DNA of 64,000 nt from Actinospineispora spinosispora DSM 44797 (lineage in GTDB: Bacteria; Actinomycetota; Actinomycetes; Mycobacteriales; Pseudonocardiaceae). Every line of letters begins with the position of its first letter. The stretch's first letter is position 1. The stretch spans positions 248,001 to 312,000 of the forward strand of contig NZ_AUBB01000020.1 in the NCBI RefSeq assembly GCF_000429025.1, written 5' to 3'. A program made the position numbers and the translations under genes. Positions 6,750 to 18,700 of this stretch are shown one piece after another. A model generated the notes under the pieces. That model was given only the letters and a program-made list of their open reading frames with translations. It did not search any database and was not told where the DNA came from.

Positions 6750-9700
6750 CTACTCGTCTTCTTCCGCGATTTCTGTCAGGGCCGCCCCACGCGCATCCGG
6801 TAGGCTGGGAACAACAATGGTGGCACGACTCCCGCCACCCACTAGCTCGCGGATTATCTCGCTGACCTCAGCGTCCGGATCACCGGCGGGCAGTGCACCG
6901 CTCCGCGTCAGGTTGTCCCGCGCGTCGAGCACTTCGCCCAATGACACATCGGGCCGCTGCGCTTGGGCGTCGCCGCGCTGCACCGGTCGCCGACGCAACC
7001 CGCTGTTGACCCGCGCCGTGAGTAGGAGGTCCTGTTGCAGCGCCTTGATGGCTGTCTCGGCGGCCTGCATGACCTCGACCACCGCGCCCGGCTGCGCCCG
7101 GCCGTCCAGGAGCGCCGCGGTCGCCGCGTCCCGCAACTCCGTGATCGTCCGCACGGAGACGTGGTCGGCCTCACCGACGAGGGCCAATCGCGCCAATCGC
7201 TCGCCGACACGGTCGAGCAGCTCGACCTGCATCGGGTCCAGGCTCGAAACCAGATCCAACAACGGCAGCACCTGTTGGACCTTCCTGTCGCTCGTAATCG
7301 TCCGCAGCAAGGTTGCGAGATCGCCGTCGAGCCGGCTGACCGACTCAGCGTTCGCGTACGCAGCCTTGACCCACTCCGTGATCTGGCCGACGATCCGCCG
7401 CAATCGAGCGTTCGGCACCTCACCCTGTTCGACATCGCGGAGCTCGAGCAAAATGAGGGCAAAGATGAGCGATCCGCCGTTCGTGTCCAGCTCGTCGTAC
7501 AACGGCGTCATCCCGATGATCTCAGTGATCGTGACCGGCTCCTGACCGAGCCTCTCGAGCACCTCGGTCCTGCGCAGGACGGTATCGATGAACTGGCCGA
7601 CGGTCTTCTTGTACCCTGCGCAGAGTAATTTCGTGTTTAGCGCACTTGGATCATCCCGGCCGAGTTTCGGAATGATCGCGTCGATCGACTGCTCGAACTC
7701 TCCGCGCAGATAATCTCGATTATCTTCCAGGAATTCCATAACTTTCGGAGGAACTATTTCTTGAATCGTCGAGAATGACACTCTCGAGGCAACCACCGTC
7801 CAGTTCTTTACGAGGTTGACGCGACGCGGTTGGCGTTCGAACATGATCGCCGCGGCGGCATGGACATAGGCCAGGGCCAGGTAACCTCGCAACGATTCCA
7901 CGTCGGGCGTTCCTCGCAGCAAGGCCCGTGCCGACACATTTTGAGAACCCCCCAAGGCTGTGTCGATATACTTGTTCGCTATCTCATTGGAAAAGCTCAG
8001 GCCGTGCCCCAGTAATTTCTCTTGATCGGTGTTCTTCTTGAGCCGGAGCAGGTCGAGCAGAAACCCATGCAGGCCCGCGAGAGCTACCCCGACGGTGAGC
8101 TGGGTATAGCTGCGGCGATGACCAGGCTTGAACTCTTCGGAACCAAAGATTTTGGCGCCCCGCGCCCACGTCACGTCGTAGTCCGGCTGCGGGAACAACT
8201 CCTCGAGCAGTGTGAACTCGGTGCTGTCCCGGCCCGCATTCCACAGCCGTCGCCTGATCTCTTGGATCTCGTCGAGTACCGACTCCGACGAAGGCGCGGT
8301 CCCGAGTTCGCTGGCCAACACGGCCCACGGCTTGCCTACGAGCTCAACGCCGAGGATAGTCACCGCGACTACGGCTCTCGCCGGCTTTCCGGCTTCTTCC
8401 CAGCTCTCCAGGTTGGGGAACCGTCGGCGCTGTTCCAGAGAGACCCCTGATGCCCACAATGCGGCGTCCGCCGTTTCGAAGTGGCGCAGGCCCTTCCCGT
8501 CATCCATGTCGACGGCCCATGCGGACTGCGATTCGAGGACAATCTCGACGTACTTCGACTCGACGAGAACCGCTCCGTACGTCTCGACCAAGTTCGCGGC
8601 TTGCTCGGGCGTCAACTCCACCCGGTGCTTCAACTCCTGCTCAGGGCCCATCTTGCCGTAGACCTTGATCGTCGGGTCGATTAGTGACGCCACCTTCGAC
8701 GTTGACTCTGCCTGCGAAGCCAGTCGAACTTCCATCCCCGACGCAGCCTTACCGGGCACCGGCCCTTGAGGGTGCCGATTGAGCCCGCCACCCGCCGAGT
8801 CCACCAAAAACGCGCGAATAGTCACCCCGGGCGGCAATGCATCCACTCGGACAACAGCATCCTCCAGCCGCGTCGCCTGCGGCTGCAGCGCCCACACGTT
8901 CCCGTCCGTGGCATGGTGCAGCACTACCGCATGACCGTCACCGTACGGCTGCTCCACCACTGCCAGCGCCGATGCTCCAACACCGGCCGCAAGCAATGCT
9001 CGCTCGATCGAATCCCAATCCGCGACCCTCACCCACGATGCCCCCCGCACAACGTCACCGAGCACGCCGCCAGCATTCAACACCGCGTCGTCGGAGGAAC
9101 CGCCAGACCACAGACCGTCCGGGTAGATCTCCGAGGCCACGTCGCGCAACAGCGCCAAACAGTTCCTACTCACACCATCCGATCGCCGTAGCGCACGAAT
9201 CAGTTGTATGAGCTCCCTGGGCGAGAGCGACACCGCGCTACGCACGTGTCCGCGACGTAGCTGGGCGTTGACTCGCTCGCGGTCATCGGTCACCGACGGG
9301 CGCGGTACATCGAGCGGCACTGAGGCCACTTCGAGCCGCTGCTGCAGCTGGGTGGTCACCAGCTCTGCCGCGCGCACCAGAGCTGGCACGGTCATGCCGG
9401 CCACCCCGGGCCCGAGCCGGTGTAGTGCCGCGAGTGTGGTGCGCAGCAGCGTGTCCACCGCCTGCACTGTCTCGCTCGTCACCTCACCGAGCAGTGCCAG
9501 GCGCGCGAGTTCCTCGGTCACGGCCGTGCGCAGGTTGGCGTCCGCCTCCAAGTTCACGAAGTGGGACAGCAACGGCTCCAGCGCGGCGATCGTGGGGTCG
9601 GCTCTGATGGCTCCCAGCGCGGTTTTCAGGTCCGGGTCGGCCACCAGCACGGACCCGGCGCGCGCATAGCCCACCCGGGTCAAGCCACCGGTTCGCGCCG

Positions 9701-12700
9701 CGTATTGCTGCAGCAGCTCCATCGGGACGGCGCCACGGAGACCGTCGCGCAGCTCCACCAACAGCAGCGCGAACGCGACCAGCCCACCGTTGGTGTCCAG
9801 CTTGTCGTATTCCGGCCGCATACCGAGGAGCTCGGTGATGGTGACCGGTTCCTTGCCGCGCGCCGCCAGCGTCTCCGGCGACAGCAGGACGGTGTCCAGA
9901 AAATCGTCGACCGTCTTGCGGTGCTCAGCATGCTTCAGCGTGATGCCGAGCACCGAGTTCGCCGGTCCGGGCACCTCGCCGTCCGGCTGGACCGAATTGT
10001 GCAGCACAGCCACGATTGCTGACCTGAGCTGTTCTTCGTGATCCTCCAGGAAATCCCGGACAGCTTTCGGAAGCTCTGCCCGAATCCTATGGAACGAGAT
10101 CCTCGAGGCGCCGAGCAGATAGTTCTTCGTGAGCGCCGGAGCCGCGGCCCGCTCGTAATAGACCGGTGCGGCCGCATGGGTGTATGCGTGGGTCAGATAG
10201 CCGTGTAGTTGAACGACCTCCTCGAAACGCTCGGCGAACTCGCGGGCCAACGGTCCGGGGTAGGCGCCGAGTTGCCCGGCGATGTAGGACTCGACGAGTT
10301 GATCGGCCAGTGACAGCCCGAAGTCCAGGGATTCCCGGGCGATGTTGTCCACGGGCAGCTCGGCCAGTTCCGACAGGAACTCGGACAGTCCGCTGAGCGT
10401 GACGCCTGCGGTGAACTGCGTGTAGCTGGCCCGCTCGTCGGGCTCATCCTTCTCCGAGCCGAAGATCACCGCGCCGACCCCGGCCTCACCGATCTTCCAG
10501 TGCGGCTCATGGAACAGTTCCTCGACCTGGGTGGACCCGGTGCTGTCCCGCCCGGCGCTCCACAGCCGCCGCCGGACCACCGCGATCGCGGCGAGCACCT
10601 CCGCCATGGACGGCAGGTTCTCCTCCCCCGGTACCTCCCGCCAATGGTGACCCACGATCTCGGTGATCAGCACCTTCGCCGCGATCACCGCGCCCGTCGG
10701 GGAGCCGTCCGCCCGCCATTGCGACAGGCCCTTGTACCGGCGCCCCTGCTGGGGGATGCCGGCCGCTGCCTGCGCCTCGGCAGGGGTTTCGTAGTAGCGC
10801 AGGCCCTGGCCGTCGCCGAGGTCGATGGCGTAGGTGGTGGCCCAGTCCAGCTGGATCTCGACCAGCCCGGCCCACTGGACCAGTACCGCGCTGTAAGGGT
10901 CACCGGGCTCGTCGGGCCGCTGCGGGTCCGGGGCGAACAACCGCTGCGCCTGTTCTTGCGACAGCCACACCCGATGCTTGATCTCCTGCTCCAGCCCCAA
11001 TCCCTCAATCGGCCCGCCCGTCGGATCCGTCAACGCCGACACCAAGGACCCACCCGCGCCGGCGTCGGGCCACCGCACGATCTGACCCCGATCACTGATC
11101 AACAACGCCCGAATCCGGACACCCGGCGTCAGCTCCTGAGGTCGCACCAGATGCCGGGCGCCGCCGCCGTCCTTCGGCCGTGCCGCCCACACCGCCTCAG
11201 CCGCGGTCGCGCCCGCCTGCTCGTCGTTGACGTGGTGCAGCAACACCGCATGCCCGGCCTTGCCTCGCCACTCGTGCACCGTCGCCACCGACCAACCCGC
11301 ACCCCGACGCGCCAACTCCTCCCGCACCGCCTGCCAATCCCGCACCGAGGTCCACCACTCGTCCGGCACCGACTCGAGCAACTGCCCCGTACCCAGCGCC
11401 GAGTCGTCGCGCGTCCGATCCGCCCACACCCCACCCTCATGGACCGCATCCAGCATGTGCCCCAACTGCGCCAGACAGTCGCCCTGCCCGACAGCGCCAC
11501 CGGCCACCCGCCGCCGCAACTCGTCCAACGACAACGACACGTTCGCCCGCTCCAGCCCACGCCGCAGCCGTTGCGCGACCCGCCCCTGCTCGAACTTCGG
11601 GCCCGCCGCGCCCGAGGGCGCGCGGACCCCCGATGCGACCTCGGCGGAGAACGTCAGGTCCACAGAGTCCTGCGTGACCGGCCGGGTCACCGCGTTCACC
11701 GTGGCGACGAACGTGGTCACCAACCGGCGGAAAGCCACCAGCGGGCGCTGCTGCTCAGGCAGGATCTTGGTGGCCTCCGCCCAAGCCCGGTCGGCGCGCT
11801 CGCCGCCCCGGAGCTGGTCGTACGGCTGACCCTTGCGACGCAGCTTCATCAGGTCCGACGCGGCCAACTGGTCCAGCAGCTGCCACGAGGTCCGGACCGT
11901 CTCGGGCAACCGGGGGTCTGGCGCGCCCGAAGGGATGTCCGCCGGGCGGGTCAGCGCGAGCAGCCCGCCGGCCGCCCGCATCAATCGGCCCAAGTACTTC
12001 GCCGACTGCAGATACGCCTGGCCGGCGCCGCGCCCGGTGTCCTCGGTGCCATAGTGGTCCAGGTCTTTGAGCAGATCCCCGAACTGCTCGTTCATCGACT
12101 GCAGCAGCTGCGCCGCCGACAGCCGCAGGCCCGCCCCACCCTGCTGGTTCTCCACCACGTCCAGCAGCGCCCCGACGGAGTGGTACGCCTCCGATGCATG
12201 CTGCAGCCCCTCGCCGGCCAGGTGCTGGGCCTCGATGGCGAGCCGGTCCAGCGTGCGCGCCATCGGCATCGGGTCACTCGGGCGCCGAAGCAGGTGGTAC
12301 TTCGTCTCCGCGTCCCGCTCCTGTCGCATGTGCTCCACATAGAGCTGGCTGCGTGCCGCCAACAACTCATCCTGCTCGGCGTCGTCGTGGTCACCCCCGG
12401 CCGCGAACAGGTCACTCTCGTCCGAACCGCGCCGGCCGGCCAACGGATTCGGCGCCAGCGATCCGTCCCGGCTCGCCGCGGCCGGGCCGGGCGAGGCCCG
12501 TCGCGAACGGGTGCCACCCGGCAGCAGCGAACGGCCCCGCTGCTCGGGATGCTGTACCGACTCCGTCGGCGGCATCTCCAGTGAGCCTCGGCGGGACCCG
12601 GGTGGTGCACCGGTCAACCGCCGATCGTCCAACCGCTGCCGCGCCTCGCGCTCGGCCTTCTCGTACGACGCGTCCGCGTCGGCGAACCGCCGTCCCGCCT

Positions 12701-15700
12701 CCGCCCTGGCCGGGCCGTCCGCCGGGATCAACTCCAGCAGCTGGGCCACGAACGCGTCCCAGCCCGGCCGCGACAGGTACCGGCGCACCTTGGTCAACGC
12801 CGCGATGTCCTGATCACGTGCCACCTGCCGGCGACCGGCGGCGGACACCGCTCCCAACGGCAGGCCGGGCACGTGCGACGGCACGTAGACATTGGTGTCC
12901 AGCACCGTGCCGGACTCCCGACCCCACCCCTCGTCCTCCCGGAACCGGCGGTTGAACTCCGCCACCACCTCCGTGTCTCCCGGCCCGCTCACCGTCACGT
13001 CGTAGTCAGACCCCAGATCGGTGCTGCCCACCGCCCGTGCGGTAACTCCCGGGAACTCGGCGAGCACTTCAGCCAGCAAGCGGTCCACGTACTCCTGCCG
13101 ATACCGCACCAGCTTCCGCATGACATCGAGATGCCCTCGGGCGAGGTAGGCCGCCTTTGCCTCCGTCCAGGTCCCACCGACCTCGAGCAGGGCGTTCACG
13201 ACCCTCGCCAGGTCCGGCGCCGGGGGCACCGGGGCAGCCTCCTCGGGCTGGGTCACCGTCACGTCCGGCAGATCCGGATCTTTCAGCATCGAGGCGTCGG
13301 ACAGGTCCAGCTCGCCCACCGAGGAGAACCTGATCTCCGGAACCTGCACCTCGGGCACCTGCTCGTAGCTTCCACGCTGCGGCCCACTCGACGCGGTCTC
13401 GCCGGCGAGAACGTCCAACTCGCCGCCGAAGCCACCCCCGCTAGCCACCGAAGCTTCGTCCTCGATATCCGACGGCGATGCCGGCAGTGCGTCCCACCAC
13501 TGCACCGTCTGGCCCGGTTGTCGAGGGCCGATAATCCCCAACGGCCACGCCGAACCGTCGATCATGCCCTGTCCGCGCAGCTCGGCGAACCGTGTGAGGA
13601 CACCCGCGACGGCGCCAGGATCCATACCCAGATCGGTGAGCCGCTGCTCCAGCCGCTCCTGAGTGACCTGTCCCAGTGCCGCCCCCATGCCCGGGCTGAA
13701 GGGACGACCCAACCGGTCCATGACGAACCCGGAACGAATATCCCGCTCCGGGCGGGATGGGAAACCAGCACCGTGGTCGATGGCCACCACCCGACCCGAG
13801 GCATCGGTCAGATAGTTCGCCCAACTCCGATCCTCATTGGCCAACAGATAGTCCAACACCGCCATGCTTTCGCGGTCCGCCAGGGAATACTCGTCGACGG
13901 CCCGACCGACTTCAGTCGGCTCAACCCAGCGCTGCAGCGAACCGAGGCCGTTCGGCCCCTCCCACAGCACGGTCGGCGGTACCAACCCCAATCCGAGCAA
14001 CTCATCCAGCGCGAACGCGGCCGCCTCCCGAATCGCGGCTTCACCCCGCACCTGACCACGATCACGATGCTCACCCGCCGCCGGCCTGTACACCCCGAAG
14101 GTGGCATCCCCGAAGCGCACCCGACGCAGCTCACTGGCATGCGCCCGCTCATCCAGCGGCCCGGACACCGCAACGACCTCGGATGCCGAGTCCAACAACT
14201 CCGACACCAGCCACCGCCGCACCCCCGGGGCCTCGGTGTTCGCCTCGATCGGCGCCCCCGCGACGCTCGCCGGTTGCCGGAGGCCACCAACGGCAACCGG
14301 CTCCCGGCGCGCCTCGTCGTCCCGCCCGGCCGGGTCTGCGACCTCCAGTTCAGCCCGGCCAACCTCGGTTCCCCACGACGTCGTGGCGCGCTGTGAGTGA
14401 TCCTCATCCCGCGGCCACACGAACACCTGCCGCCGCCACTGCTCCATCGACTGCCCCGCCGGCAGGGTCGGCGCCGCCTTCCCCCGCGACGTGACATGGA
14501 ACGCGACTACCTGTCCCGGAACAGCGTGCGCCGCGAGTCTGGAGGTGAGCAGTTCCCGCAGCCGATCCGCTGCAGCCTGGGCGCGCAGCGCGCCGACCTT
14601 CTCCGGCCCGGCGCTGAGCAGTCCGCCATTGCCGCCGCCCTCCACCTCAAACACCAGCGGCGACTCGACGGTGTATCGGCCGGCCGCATGCCCCTCGCGC
14701 ACCTCGGACACCATCCGGTCGGCGAAACGCTCCAGCACCGACCGCGCCACACCATCGAGCTGCTTGCTGCCCGGGGCAAACGCTACGACCGCCGACCGCC
14801 ACTGAGATACCAGCGCCTGCGCGCCGGTCTCGATAGTGCCGGTCTCGGTGTTCTCGGCGCCGCGGGTGAGTGCGCCGTCCGCGGAGTCGGTCGTCACCGG
14901 AGATTGGATTGTCACCGGAAGTTCGAGAGCCTCGACGGCCGGTGCGGTCACCGCGACCAAGGACGGCTCCAGCGGCCGCTCGTGGTCGCCGGCAGCGGGA
15001 GGCTGGTCTACGGTCGCGGCGGCGCCGCGCGGCTGGTCGAGAAACGCCCTCGGCCACACGTCTGCACCGGCCGCCACCGTCGGCCTCGGGGTGCCGAGGG
15101 TCGACGACGGATCGGTCGAGAGCTCGGGGTCCGCCGGCTCGGTGTCAGCGATGACCGGCTCGACATCGCTCGTGACGCCCGGCGCGGTGGCGGGCTCCAG
15201 AAGCGGCTGAGGTGTGTCGACACGCTGGCCTTGGAACACATCGGCGGCGGCCACCTGGGTGAACGGGTTGGGAGATGCGGCACTCTGGCCGGCGAACGGC
15301 GCACCGGGTTCGGTGGCCGCCACCCGGGCGAACGACTCCTCGGGCGCCTCGGAACCGGCCCCTACCACCGGTGCCACCCTCATGACCTCGGGTGTCGGCG
15401 TCTTGACCGGTGACTCGGTCTCGGGCGTCCCCGACCGAAGCGTCGCCGCGGCGGGCGGCGCAACCGGCTCGACCGTCGGTGCGGTCAGGTCGTCCACGGG
15501 GGTGTCGTCGAGCTGGGTCCGGTGGACCGGTGCCAGATCGGTGCCATCGTCGTCCCGCTCGCTCTCGTCCTTCCCGCTGTCTCGCGGCTCGCTGTCGTCC
15601 AGTCCGCCACGATCGTGCTGCTCCCGCCGCTCGTTGTGCTGTCCGTCCTCCTGCTGCTGTTCGTCCTCGTGGAGTTCGTCGTGCTGCTCGTCGTCGTGCT

Positions 15701-18700
15701 GCTCGGGTTCGAGCCCGATCGAGCGGGCCAGGGCGTCGATTTCCTGCCGCGCATTGGCCAGTACCTCGGCGGCCGACGAATGCTCGCGGGCAGCCCGCCA
15801 CACCTTGTACAGCGCCGCCACGGCGTCCGCGTCCGCGCGCCCGGTCAGGGCGAGTCGGGCCAGCCGGGTTCCCGCCTGTGCCACCGGTACGGCGTGAACA
15901 CCGGCCTCGATCAGGACGGACAGCACCGGTGCCATGGCCCATGCCGTCGGGTGACGGTAAATCGTCTCGACAGCGCCCGACAAGTTCTGCCCCGGCGACC
16001 GGACCGTGCTTGCGGCCACGTCATTGCTGTGCAATGCCTCACCGACAACACCCTGGACCGTAGTGCTGAGCGCTTCCCAGGTCGGCGCGGCCAGGTGCCG
16101 CATCCGCACGGGCACCTGCCCCGGGTCCGGCTCGGAATCGGCGTCCTTGCCCGGGAACCGCAGCGCGGTGTCCACCACCGAGTACTGGTTGACCCCGCCC
16201 ACACCAGCCAGCCCGGCATCCAACAGGTCGGCCACCGTGTACGCGTCGTCGGCCAGGGGCGTGGTGAGCGCGGCGGCGGCCAGCAGGTCGCGATACTCCC
16301 GGCCCACGGTGCGAGCGGTCGAGGCGAACGCGTTGCCGAGCGCGAACTGGCCCCTGTCATCAAACATCGCGGCCACGACGCGCAGCCCGTTCTCGGTGTC
16401 CGCCAGCTGCGCGAGTTCCTCGGCCCGCTCAGCGGCGGAACCGGCCCCATCCTCCCGCGGTGCGAACACCGGTTGATCACCCCACGGCATCGGCGCGCCG
16501 CTGTGCGACGCCGCCAGTTCGGGATCATCCCGATTCTCGGCTGCCTCGGTAGCCGCGTGGCCGGCCGGTTCCAGCAGCTGGCCCAACGCGTCGGCGAACA
16601 CCGTCACCAGCGTGCCCCGGTGTTCGGCGAGGAAGTCCCGGGCGCCACGGGGCAGCATCCCACCGCGGATCTGGTCCAGCGATTCGCCCACCTCGATCGC
16701 GACGAAGTTCCCGTACGCCCCGCCCAAGGCCCGCTGGTTACGGGCCAGGATCGGCGCGGCCGCATAGATGAACAGCGACGCGACGTAGCCCCGGGATACC
16801 GCGACCTCGAACACCGCGTCGAACACCGCGCGCCAACCCGACGTCAGCGACGCATCGTCGCGCTTCACCATGAAGTCACGGACCGTGTCAGACACGACCA
16901 GCGCCGCATCGATCACCCGCAGGGCAGGCTCGAACTGCCCCAGGTTCGTGCGCCCCAGGAACTCCCGCAAACCGGCCAACGGCACGTCGAGGTGGAAGAA
17001 GTTCACCACCCGGTCGGCCGGGGACACCTCGCCGCCGATCCCTGGCCGCAGCTCAGAACCGGACATCGCGATTTCGCCGGCCCAGGGGGGCAGCACGAAC
17101 CCGCCCCCGGGATACGCCACGTCCAGCGTGTTGAACTCGTCGCTGTGCGCGCCAGCCTGCCAGGCAGCGTTCCACAACTGCCGCATCGCCTCGACCACCT
17201 GCGCGGCGCTCGGCAGCAGAGTGTCGTCCGGCCGCACCCGCATCTGGTTTCCCAGCACCGCGAGCTGCGGAGCCGTCATGCTGATCAGGCTGCCGCCCGG
17301 CCGAGCGGCAGCCTCCCATGCTCCCTGGGACTCGAAGGTCGCGGCGTCGGGGAACGCGCGCACCGCGTCCCGGTGATCGCCGAACCGCCGCTGCTCCTGG
17401 TCGGACACGTACACGGTGAGCGGACCCGTGCTGGCGACGGCGGTCGCCCGGCCGGCGACGGCGACCAGCACGGTACCGGGGTCAATCGGGCCGACGTCAT
17501 ATGCCGGTTCGAGCACGTGACCCAGCGCGTTCAGCGCCCGGTCCGGCCCGACGCCGACCGGCGCGCCCTCAGCAGGCGGCACCACCTCGGCGACCGTCGG
17601 CACAGTGCTGCCCATCCCCAGCGGCTCGGACACCGATGCCGATGCCGATGCTGATGCCGATGCCGATGCCGATGCCGCCAACTGCTCGGCCGGACCGGGC
17701 GATGCGGCGGTCTGGCCCGTGAACAGCTCACCAGGTTCGGAGGCCGCCACCCCAACGAACGACTCCTCGGCAGCCTCGGACCCGGCACTGATCCCGAGCG
17801 CCCCCACAGCCGGCCGGACCCCGGGTGCCACCGCCTGACGTGTACCCGCCGCTGGCACAGCCAGCGGGTCCGGCTGGATCGGTGCGGCTGACTGGATCGG
17901 TGCGGTGGGGCCGGCACGTCGCGGCTCGTCCAAGAACGCCATACGGCCGCCCGGCACAATCGGCGTCCGTGAACCGGCGGCCGAGGGCGGCTCACCTTCC
18001 TGGTCCGCGAGCATCGGAGCGACCCGCTCGACCTCCTCCCCAACGACAGGCCGCAGGGTCGTATCCTCGCGCTGCCCACCGAACAGCTCACCAGGATCGA
18101 CACCCTCCACCCCGGAGAGCGACGCGTCCGACTCGACCGGCTCGGACGTGGACTCGATGCTGTAGTCCCGAGTGTCCCCAGTGGCCTGATCCCGCTGTTC
18201 AGCGGACGTGAACGGCCGGGCAGGGCCTGTCGACGATGCTTCCTGGTCCGCCATGCGTTGAGCAGTCGTCTGCTCGGCCGTCGTCAGCTCCGACAGCGCC
18301 CTCGGTTGCTCAGACTCGGTGCCATGCTGGTCGGCGTCGCGCGACGAGCTCTCGCCGGCAGCGCGCGAGCCTTCGCCCGGCCCCTGCGGGCCCAAGCCTC
18401 CGGGACGCGCTGCCCCACCACGTGCCTCGGCGGTATCCCCGGTCAGCCACAACCGCACGGCCTCAGAGGCCTGCGCAGAGCGGACGCGAGGCCGGCCATC
18501 GGGATGTGCACCCGCCCACTGCAGATACGCCTGGTGCGCCCATATCGCCTCATGCCCGGGGATCGAGCTATGACTGAGGCCGGGTACATCGGCGAACGCA
18601 GTGACCACGTCATCGAGCTCCACCGTGACCGGCCGCGAGCCCGACGCCCCCACGATGTCGAACCCTCGGTGACGCTGCGCACCGATCCAGCGCACCAGCC

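Noticed and set aside
10500..17654. Long plus-strand open frames (about 690-710 codons) antisense to the giant gene
   Set aside because: They arise from high-GC third-position bias opposite the real frame. They have Arg/Pro-rich nonsense composition and no domains, while the minus frame carries clear motifs throughout.
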